Source: Blastocatellia bacterium
Lineage (GTDB): Bacteria > Acidobacteriota > Blastocatellia > Chloracidobacteriales > JADJPF01
DNA length: 11,655 nucleotides
Reading direction: 5' to 3'
NCBI GenBank assembly: GCA_016789295.1
Contig: JAEUQL010000060.1
Coordinates: forward strand, 1-11,655
Positions 1-5,830 of this stretch are shown here, in pieces. The notes beneath the pieces are model-generated. The model was not told the origin of the DNA and did no database searches. It saw only the letters and a list, made by a program, of their open reading frames with translations. The translations under genes were made by a program, and so were the position numbers. Positions within the stretch are counted from its first letter, which is position 1. The number at the start of each line of letters is the position of its first letter.

Positions 1-1
1 A

Positions 2-397
2 AACTTAAGAAAAGCACATTGGATAGATGCAGCGTGTGTAGGTAGTAGCACACCTAAACTAAAACTAGAGAAGGTAGAAGTATTGAAAATAAAAGCAGTA
101 GGGCATGGAAATAGGCAAATGTGCTTAATGGATAAGATAGGATTTCCACGAACAAAAGCAAAAGGGTCTAAAAAAGTGTTTGGATTTGAAACAGGAGATA
201 TGGTTAAAGCTATAGTAAGTAGAGGAAAAAAGAAAGGTACATACATAGGTAAAGTGGCGGTTCGTTCAACAGGTTATTTTAATATAACTACTCAAGATAC
301 TACCATTCAAGGCATTAAATATACCTACTGCAACCTTTTATTTTCTTGTGATGGTTATTCTTACACAAAAGGAGACAGCGTTTCCTCTCGGCCATAA
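2..397 (+). CDS. iscB: IscB RNA-guided nuclease, C-terminal part (5' end outside window)
   Basis: The frame is open from base 2 and gives 131 residues up to a TAA at 395-397. It starts with N-L-R-K-A-H-W-I-D-A-A-C-V-G, which I recognise as the RuvC-III segment of IscB with its conserved His and Asp. It continues with G-H-G-N-R-Q-M-C, the D-K-x-G-F-P-R motif, F-x-T-G-D-M-V-K-A-I-V, G-K-K-K-G-T-Y-I-G-K-V-A-V-R-S-T-G and D-G-Y-S-Y near the end, in the order seen in IscB proteins. In characterised IscB this tail follows the HNH insertion and holds the regions that contact the guide-RNA stem and the target-adjacent motif. A TTG at 83 could be misread as a start, but the homology clearly begins before it. 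Full-length family members are about 400-500 residues, so roughly a quarter to a third is present. The visible part shows no frameshift or stop, so the gene may be intact. Whether the catalytic HNH and RuvC-I/II residues are present cannot be seen. Confidence 0.92.
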   Translation, partial: NLRKAHWIDAACVGSSTPKLKLEKVEVLKIKAVGHGNRQMCLMDKIGFPRTKAKGSKKVFGFETGDMVKAIVSRGKKKGTYIGKVAVRSTGYFNITTQDTTIQGIKYTYCNLLFSCDGYSYTKGDSVSSRP

Positions 398-415
398 ATG
401 GCCGAGTCTCCACGC
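378..415 (+). repeat. Compound hairpin at the end of the IscB element, containing the iscB stop
   Basis: A perfect 8-bp stem (387-394 with 399-406) closes a TAAA loop that contains the iscB stop codon. An outer 4-bp stem (GCGT at 378-381 with ACGC at 412-415) encloses it across a 5-by-5 internal loop. Subterminal hairpins of this kind mark the right ends of IS200/IS605-related elements, where a Y1 transposase recognises them. It has no T-tract, so it is unlikely to be mainly a transcription terminator. Confidence 0.7.
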
Positions 416-434
416 CTTAAAAGATTGATGAAAG

Positions 435-2453
435 ATGAACAGAGAAGAAAAGAAAAGAGAGAGTAGAAGCAAACTTCTACTCTTTCTCTCTATAATCCCC
501 ATCTTAGCTTGCTTTTTATGCTATCAGAACAGTCTTTCTGGTGACTTTATATGGGACGATTTTGTTACAGTAGTAAACAATCGTGACATAAAATCATTAT
601 CTTCTATACCAAACCTTTTTGTTCAGAACTACTGGGGTGCTGGTTATGAAGATGGTAACTACCGTCCACTTACCAATCTGAGCTTTGCTCTAAACTACTT
701 TATTGGAGGACTCAACCCTTACGGATACCATCTTTTCAATCTAATTTTTCACGCGCTAAATGGATTTCTAATCTATCGTCTGGCATTACTATACTTACGA
801 AGCTATTTCTTTGCTCTTACATCTGCACTTATTTTTGTTGCTCATCCAGTACGTACAGAAGCAGTGTCAAATATTTCTAATAGAACAGAGCTGCTAGCTA
901 CTTCTTTCTTACTACTCTCTTGGCTACTTTTCTACTACTGTTCTAACAAATCTCTTTACAAGTCAGCTTCCCTTCTTCTCTTCTTTTTGGCACTTCTATC
1001 AAAAGAGAGCGCAATAGTCCTTCCTGCCCTCTTATTATTAACAGATTTTTGCCAAGATGATATAACAGACTATAAAGCTTGGCTCAAGGAAGCTTTCTCA
1101 AAATATTTTGCCTATGGTCTGGTCGGTCTACTCTATCTTGTAATCAGAATAGCTGTGCTCAAACAGTTGGGAATCCCAGACTACTGGACATTCTTCTATC
1201 AAGAATCTACTACAACCAGAATTTTCACAATGACACAGGCTATCGTTGAATATTTTAGGTTGATGGTTTGGCCAATAGATCTCTGCTTTGATTATGACTA
1301 TAGCCTTATTCCCAAAGCCACAACTATTACAGTTCGTGTACTACTGTCAACTTTACTAATACTATCTACATTTGTCACTGGTCTACTATTTTTACGAAGA
1401 GAGCGTCTTTTAGCTTTTGCTATATTACTCTTCTTTATCACCATTGCACCAGTTTCAAACATTCTAATCCCAACAGGAATACTGATGGCAGACAGAACAC
1501 TCTATTTGCCAGCTATTTCAATTGGTCTGATAGCTGCACATTTACTAGATAAATTCTATAAAATGGAGCGAGGCAGAGTACCGGCTACCATTCTACTTAT
1601 AATAGTAGTTACACTTTTAGGAGTAAGAACCTACTATAGAAATATTGACTGGCGTAATAATGATAACTATTCGAAAGCCTTTATTGCAGATGCACCAAAT
1701 GCTGTTAAAGCTCGTTTGATGTTGGCTTCTGTAAAGAACCAAAAAGGTCTTTATGAACAAGCCGAAGCCGAATATATAAAAGCTGTAGAACTTGCTCCAG
1801 AAAAAGCAATCACACACGGAAGGTTAGGAGAGTTCTATCTTACACGTAATAGACCTAAAGAAGCTGAGCGTTACTTAAGACGTGCTCTGGAACTTTCACA
1901 AAGGCACGGTAATATTTTTGCTGCAATGGGAAGATTAGCTTCCAGCAAAGGTGACTATTTTGCTGCAATTCAACACTATAGACGTGCTATAGACCTTTCT
2001 CCTCCAAACCACCTGTTACACAATGAACTTGGGGCTGTTTTACTTCAAGTTGGTGAAAGAGAGGCTGCTGTGGCAGAGTTTCATCGAGCAATAGAGCTTG
2101 AGCCAATCTTTTCTGAAGCTTATTCCAACCTTGGTTTAGCACTTACAGGAGAAGGTAAGTTAGAAGAAGCGGCAAAAGCATTTGAAAATAATCTCAAGCT
2201 CGAACCGCAAAATGCAGCTACACATAACCTTTTAGGAGCAGTTTTACTCAGGCAACAGAAATTTGACCAGGCTATAACAGAGTTTCGTTTGGCTATAGAA
2301 CTGAATCAAAATTTCGTGGAGGCACACAACAATCTAGGTGTAGCTTATGCACAACTACAGAGGTTTGAAGATGCTCGCAAAGAGTTTGAAACAGTACTGA
2401 GACTCAATCCAAACCATCAGAACGCCAAAAGAAACCTTGATAGCCTAAACTAA
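435..2453 (+). CDS. TMTC-like polytopic membrane protein (probable GT-C glycosyltransferase) with C-terminal TPR array
   Basis: The protein has 672 residues. Residues 1-400 are strongly hydrophobic with about nine to eleven membrane segments. They carry landmarks shared with TMTC-type proteins and their bacterial relatives: F-I-W-D-D at 38-42 (the acidic pair typical of the first outer loop of GT-C enzymes), Y-R-P-L-T-N-L at 76-82, H-P-V-R-T-E-A-V at 137-144 followed by N-R-T-E-L-L-A at 149-155, and D-R-T-L-Y-L-P at 353-359. Residues about 422-659 form roughly seven consecutive 34-residue TPRs. Eukaryotic TMTC proteins are O-mannosyltransferases; for bacterial relatives the donor and acceptor are unknown, so only a membrane glycosyltransferase role is proposed. 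The start is well constrained: an in-frame TGA lies at 429-431, and no other ATG, GTG or TTG occurs before the W-D-D motif. There is no good Shine-Dalgarno sequence. The gene starts 20 bp after the IscB-end hairpin and converges with the methyltransferase gene, leaving 14 bp between them. Confidence 0.85.
   Translation: MNREEKKRESRSKLLLFLSIIPILACFLCYQNSLSGDFIWDDFVTVVNNRDIKSLSSIPNLFVQNYWGAGYEDGNYRPLTNLSFALNYFIGGLNPYGYHLFNLIFHALNGFLIYRLALLYLRSYFFALTSALIFVAHPVRTEAVSNISNRTELLATSFLLLSWLLFYYCSNKSLYKSASLLLFFLALLSKESAIVLPALLLLTDFCQDDITDYKAWLKEAFSKYFAYGLVGLLYLVIRIAVLKQLGIPDYWTFFYQESTTTRIFTMTQAIVEYFRLMVWPIDLCFDYDYSLIPKATTITVRVLLSTLLILSTFVTGLLFLRRERLLAFAILLFFITIAPVSNILIPTGILMADRTLYLPAISIGLIAAHLLDKFYKMERGRVPATILLIIVVTLLGVRTYYRNIDWRNNDNYSKAFIADAPNAVKARLMLASVKNQKGLYEQAEAEYIKAVELAPEKAITHGRLGEFYLTRNRPKEAERYLRRALELSQRHGNIFAAMGRLASSKGDYFAAIQHYRRAIDLSPPNHLLHNELGAVLLQVGEREAAVAEFHRAIELEPIFSEAYSNLGLALTGEGKLEEAAKAFENNLKLEPQNAATHNLLGAVLLRQQKFDQAITEFRLAIELNQNFVEAHNNLGVAYAQLQRFEDARKEFETVLRLNPNHQNAKRNLDSLN
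456..487 (+). other. Strong hairpin with pyrimidine-rich tail inside the 5' end of the TMTC-like gene
   Basis: Bases 456-469 pair with 474-487 in a 14-bp stem (one G-U pair) around a CAAA loop. It lies within codons 8-18 of the TMTC-like gene and is followed by a pyrimidine run. The form resembles an intrinsic terminator or attenuator but the tail is not a pure T-tract. It could reduce read-through from the IscB element or affect translation initiation. The pairing is seen in the sequence; the function is inferred. Confidence 0.5.
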
Positions 2454-2467
2454 ATAGGCTCTGAAAA

Positions 2468-3328
2468 TCAGAAATTTTTGATTAGTAGCTCATCAACAGC
2501 CCCACGCCCAAGGGTGTTGCTATTTATTGCCCGATTACACCTGACCAATTCTATTCTGAAGCCACGATAGAGTCTGTGTACCATTTCAGTATTGGAGTTT
2601 GAAACTATAACTAGCACACCTTTGCGGCTCAGTTCGCGTGCAATGCTGGCAAGCTTATCTTGGTCTCTGTCAGTAAAAGCGGGAGAGGTATAGTTAGTAA
2701 AGCTAGCTGTCTGGCTCAAAGGGACGTATGGCGGGTCGAAGTATACAAAGTCTCCTGCAACCACTTCTGACACAGTATCTTCAAAACTAGATACTTTAAG
2801 ATGTGCATTTTGAAGAGTAATACTTGCTGTACGAATTACTGACTCATCACATACACTAGTGCTTTTAGATTTGCCAAAAGGTACATTGAACTGTCCACTA
2901 CTGTTTACTCTGTAAAGGCCGTTGTAGCAAGTTTTGTTGAGGTAGATAAATCTAGAAGCGCGTTCTAGAGGAGAGAGTGTTAAAGGCTCTTGCTTGCGCA
3001 TTTCGTAGAAGTAGCTTGATGTAACCTTGTGTCGCTTAAGCCTATCTATCAACTCTTCAGGGTGTTGTTTTACCATCAAGTAGCAGTTGATAAGCTCCTC
3101 GTTTAGGTCTGCAAGAATCGCTTTTTCTGGACGCAGATAGAAAAAGAGAGCACCACCACCCAAAAATGGTTCTAAATACCTCTTAAAGTGGCTTTGAGAA
3201 GGAAGGTGCGGTGCATACTGCTCAAGCAGTCTACGTTTGCCACCAGCCCATTTGATGAAAGGGCGCGGACGGGCAATTATCAGCCTTTCCGCTCCAGACT
3301 GTTCAAAACCTATAGTTTCACTCAACAA
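2468..3328 (-). CDS. dam: D12-class N6-adenine DNA methyltransferase (Dam family)
   Basis: Read from the TTG at 3328 this is a 286-residue protein, the normal length for the family. It transfers a methyl group from S-adenosylmethionine to N6 of adenine in DNA. Visible motifs are P-F-I-K-W-A-G-G-K-R at 23-32, the cofactor loop E-P-F-L-G-G-G-A at 53-60, Y-L-N-K-T-C-Y-N-G-L-Y-R at 129-140, the catalytic D-P-P-Y at 198-201, and the closing R-A-I-N-S...G-R-G-A-V-D-E-L-L-I at 266-283. GATC is the likely target by family membership, but specificity cannot be read from motifs alone. The frame stays open to another TTG at 3385 (305 residues). I prefer 3328 because a strong AGGAGAGG sits 7 nt before it and the extra 19 residues show nothing conserved. 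No restriction endonuclease is nearby, so it looks like an orphan (regulatory, repair or phage-derived) enzyme. It converges with the TMTC-like gene. Confidence 0.92.
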   Translation of the reverse strand: MLSETIGFEQSGAERLIIARPRPFIKWAGGKRRLLEQYAPHLPSQSHFKRYLEPFLGGGALFFYLRPEKAILADLNEELINCYLMVKQHPEELIDRLKRHKVTSSYFYEMRKQEPLTLSPLERASRFIYLNKTCYNGLYRVNSSGQFNVPFGKSKSTSVCDESVIRTASITLQNAHLKVSSFEDTVSEVVAGDFVYFDPPYVPLSQTASFTNYTSPAFTDRDQDKLASIARELSRKGVLVIVSNSNTEMVHRLYRGFRIELVRCNRAINSNTLGRGAVDELLIKNF

Positions 3329-3335
3329 GCAAGAG

Positions 3336-3343
3336 CCTCTCCT
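3336..3343 (-). promoter_or_regulatory. Ribosome binding site that sets the methyltransferase start
   Basis: On the - strand this reads AGGAGAGG, a strong Shine-Dalgarno match 7 nt before the TTG at 3328 (10 nt before a second TTG at 3325). The alternative TTG at 3385 lacks a comparable site. This supports a 286-residue protein rather than 305. Confidence 0.65.
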
Positions 3344-3361
3344 ACAACGAGCGTTATTGTT

Positions 3362-3395
3362 AAAATAGCGGTAGAGAACAGCCAAACCGCTTTTT
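3362..3395 (-). terminator. Candidate terminator or leader hairpin between the Roadblock and methyltransferase genes
   Basis: On the - strand AAAAAGCGGT (3395-3386) pairs with ACCGCT, a bulged A, then TTTT (3372-3362) around a 13-nt loop. This gives 6 GC-rich plus 4 A-T pairs. It lies about 96 nt after the Roadblock stop and before the preferred methyltransferase start, so it could end the upstream operon or act as an attenuator in the methyltransferase leader. The T-tail is short and interrupted, so this is only moderately supported. Confidence 0.4.
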
Positions 3396-3490
3396 GCAGT
3401 GCCAAAGATTTTAATCTCGAAATGAAATTTTGTGGAGCTTTAGTTTGAAAAAAAGAGAAACTATCGCCAAATTCCCACTTTTAACCACAC

Positions 3491-3856
3491 TCAGATCCCC
3501 ATCTCTTGGTTTAGTTCATCAGCAATCTGCTTCAAAGAAAACATAGCCTTGCCGATATTACCTTGTGGACTAAGAGCCAGAAGTACAAAGTAGCCTTCAT
3601 TGAGAGTCTTGATTACACAGGTAGCATCCTTGTACTGGCATATCATCACGTCTATCTCACCCATCTCGGCTTCACTAGAAAACTTACGACAAGTCGATAA
3701 AGTTATACCGTGATAAGCACCCAATAGATCTATATCTGCTATGCCTTTGCGGGTAATGTAGCGTTGTACAACTTCACCATCTCTGTCTAAAAAGACAGCA
3801 CCACGTGCTCCGTCTGTATGTTCTACCAGATTCTCTAGTATTTTGTCGAATGACAT
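3491..3856 (-). CDS. Roadblock/LC7 (MglB-like) domain protein
   Basis: This is a 121-residue single-domain protein from the ATG at 3856. It has the Roadblock/LC7 pattern: an N-terminal helix (S-F-D-K-I-L-E-N-L-V), then G-A-R-G-A-V-F-L-D-R-D-G-E-V-V as the first strand pair, a central I-D-V-M-I-C-Q-Y strand, C-V-I-K-T-L, the G-Y-F-V-L-L-A-L-S strand, and a C-terminal helix ending L-N-Q-E. Such proteins dimerise and bind or regulate small Ras-like GTPases (MglB is the GTPase-activating partner of MglA in polarity and motility); no GTPase gene is in the window. The start is chosen because GGGGA lies just ahead of this ATG. An upstream TTG at 3895 would overlap the previous stop and add 13 unconserved residues. 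It lies 35 nt after the HD-GYP gene on the same strand and is very probably co-transcribed with it. Confidence 0.85.
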   Translation of the reverse strand: MSFDKILENLVEHTDGARGAVFLDRDGEVVQRYITRKGIADIDLLGAYHGITLSTCRKFSSEAEMGEIDVMICQYKDATCVIKTLNEGYFVLLALSPQGNIGKAMFSLKQIADELNQEMGI

Positions 3857-3891
3857 CTTGTCGTCCCCATTTCTACTTGCGCAGCATTGTA

Positions 3892-5700
3892 TCAAACAGC
3901 AGTGGCTGTAGCAGCATAGCTCTGCAGTACTTCATCAAGTTTACCATCACGATAAGATTCAATGAGAGCATCAACCACCTGCCCATCGTACCTTGTTCCA
4001 ACAAAAGTCTTTATTCTCTCCAAAGCAAACTCTGTCTCCATTGCACGTTGGTAAGGACGATTTGTGGTCATTGCATCAAAGACATCTGCAACAGCAATAA
4101 TGCGTGCCATCATCGGTATCTGGTCACCACGTAGTCCAAGAGGATAGCCGTGTCCATCTAGACATTCGTGGTGGTAAAACATTCCAGGAATATACTTCTT
4201 CATTTGTGGAATTTCTGACATAATTTTTGCCCCAATCTGTGGGTGCTGCTTCATAATTCTGTACTCATCGTCGGTGAGTGCAGCAGGTTTTTTGAGAATC
4301 TTGTCATCAATTCCAATTTTTCCAACATCGTGTAAGACACCAGCTATTCTGATATCTTCAATCTCTTCATCCGAAAGTCCCATATGTTGTGCAATGAGAA
4401 CAGAGTACTTCATAACCCGTTCTGAATGTCCTCGTGTGTACGTATCTTTTCCGTCTATCGCTTCTGCCAAAGCACGAACCGAGCCGATAAAGAGCATGCG
4501 GTTGTCTTCGGCAGCACGACGAAGCTCATTGATATACTGCTGAATTCGGTCTGCCATGGTGTTGAAGTCTTCAGCAAGCTGACCTATCTCATTGCTGGTA
4601 CGAACACGTATGCGACGTGCAAAATCCCCTGCAGCTACAGCCTGTGCACCCAGTGCCAAAATCTCTATAGGACGTGTAATACGAAATGCTAGGAAACTAC
4701 CAACCACTAAAGCTACGACAACAGTGACAATACTAACAATCAATGTTTTTGCAATCATCTGGCCTACTGAAGGATAGGCAGCATCTTCATTGACCATTGC
4801 TATAACCCCAAGTTCTTTTCCTGTTGCTATGTCTGCAGTTGTGTATGCACCAAGCATCTGTATTTTTTTTCCATCCTGTTCTATCTCGAAAGGAACGGCT
4901 GCAGTTATCTTTGCCTTTAGACCTTCTGATATCCAGTCTTCAACAATCTTGAGTGAGCGCATGTCTTTGTTTGCAAAGACTATTTGCCGGTCTGGATGGG
5001 CAATAATGCGACCAGAATTGTTTACTACAAAAAGGATTGTACGTCCACTGAGAATCATCTCATCTGTACTAAGCAGCCCAACACTTTTCTGCGCAACAAA
5101 GCTGAAAACAGGCTCAAGTCCAACAATTGCAACCACTGCCCCTCCAGGCTCAGAACCAATGTCGGCTACAGGAACTGCAATCACTATTGCAGAAATACTA
5201 CTAGACTTGATAAGCATTGGCATACTTACATAAGTCTGTTTTGTCTGTCTGAGGTTTTCTAACGCTTCTTCTGCATAAAATCCCATCTCTTCCTCACTTA
5301 TTTTGCTCGAATCTAAAGCAAGAATGCTGTCAGATGAAGAAGAGAGAGTTTTAAGTGCTAAAGCACATAGATTGTTGTCGCTTCGGATCGCCTTACCAAA
5401 CATCTCCTGTCGTAGCATACTTCTGGAAATTTGTTCAATGTTGACGCTAACACCTCCAGAGATCTCAACACCAGTTGCTAGAGAGGCAGTAATCTCCTTA
5501 TATTTTTCAACATAAAGAGATATCTGTTTAGCCTTGTCTTCTACAGCACCTAGTTGGAAGCGTTGTTCGTTTCCTCTCAGAGTCTCCCGCATAAAGCCAA
5601 CCATCTGCCATCCAAAAAAGATGACTGGCAGAACTCCAACCATTAGTACAACAGCTAAGACTGTATAAAGAATTTTGTTGCGCTGTGGCTTTTTGTCCAT
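3892..5700 (-). CDS. Membrane receptor cyclic-di-GMP phosphodiesterase: Cache-like sensor, HAMP, HD-GYP
   Basis: From the ATG at 5700 the protein has 602 residues. A first membrane helix (about 9-33) is followed by a long periplasmic region (about 35-312) that resembles a double Cache sensor, a second membrane helix (about 315-338), a HAMP segment (about 339-391, R-I-T-R-P-I-E then G-D-F-A-R-R-I) and a C-terminal HD-GYP domain (about 400-585). The HD-GYP metal and signature residues are all present: G-H-S-E-R-V with H425, H-D-V-G-K-I-G-I with H457-D458, H486, H510-H511, D-G-H-G-Y-P at 515-520 and D539. It should therefore be an active enzyme opening cyclic-di-GMP under control of an extracytoplasmic ligand that is unknown. 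The frame is open to a TTG at 5760, but the ATG at 5700 puts the usual short basic stretch before the first helix and has AGGAG/AAAGG just upstream. The Roadblock gene follows 35 nt downstream. Confidence 0.92.
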   Translation of the reverse strand: MDKKPQRNKILYTVLAVVLMVGVLPVIFFGWQMVGFMRETLRGNEQRFQLGAVEDKAKQISLYVEKYKEITASLATGVEISGGVSVNIEQISRSMLRQEMFGKAIRSDNNLCALALKTLSSSSDSILALDSSKISEEEMGFYAEEALENLRQTKQTYVSMPMLIKSSSISAIVIAVPVADIGSEPGGAVVAIVGLEPVFSFVAQKSVGLLSTDEMILSGRTILFVVNNSGRIIAHPDRQIVFANKDMRSLKIVEDWISEGLKAKITAAVPFEIEQDGKKIQMLGAYTTADIATGKELGVIAMVNEDAAYPSVGQMIAKTLIVSIVTVVVALVVGSFLAFRITRPIEILALGAQAVAAGDFARRIRVRTSNEIGQLAEDFNTMADRIQQYINELRRAAEDNRMLFIGSVRALAEAIDGKDTYTRGHSERVMKYSVLIAQHMGLSDEEIEDIRIAGVLHDVGKIGIDDKILKKPAALTDDEYRIMKQHPQIGAKIMSEIPQMKKYIPGMFYHHECLDGHGYPLGLRGDQIPMMARIIAVADVFDAMTTNRPYQRAMETEFALERIKTFVGTRYDGQVVDALIESYRDGKLDEVLQSYAATATAV

Positions 5701-5830
5701 ACTCCTGCCTTTCTGTTTAAAACGACCCCAGAAAACCACTTTCAAGATACTACTAAACAACCCAAAACTACAAAAAGGTTGTTAATTTACAGCAGACTGA
5801 ATCAAGCGAAACTTAACGACTTCTTACAAG

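Larger units (their letters stand above)
1..415 (+). mobile_element. Right end of an IscB-type (HEARO/IS200-IS605-related) element
   Basis: The left edge of the window lies inside an element whose only visible gene is the 3' part of iscB. The element appears to end in a compound hairpin at 378-415, just past the iscB stop. Elements of this kind carry an RNA-guided nuclease gene preceded by a guide (omega) RNA and are often mobilised by a transposase acting in trans. The guide RNA and left end would lie before position 1, so they cannot be seen. The exact right boundary is inferred from the hairpin; no transposase, target duplication or empty site is visible. Confidence 0.6.

Noticed and set aside
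83..397. A separate 104-residue gene starting at the TTG at 83
   Set aside because: The frame stays open to base 2, and the upstream residues (H-W-I-D-A-A-C-V-G) are part of the same IscB homology, so the TTG is internal.
2466..2483. AATCA/TGATT dyad in the convergent gap as a bidirectional terminator
   Set aside because: It is short, A/T-only apart from one pair per arm, and overlaps the methyltransferase stop; too weak to call.
3188..3448. Open frame of 86 codons on the + strand
   Set aside because: It lies mostly antisense to the methyltransferase gene, has no recognisable domain and no ribosome site.
4790..5233. Open frame of 147 codons on the + strand opposite the HD-GYP gene
   Set aside because: It is antisense to a well-supported receptor domain; its Ser/Thr/Ile-rich composition is typical of a shadow frame.
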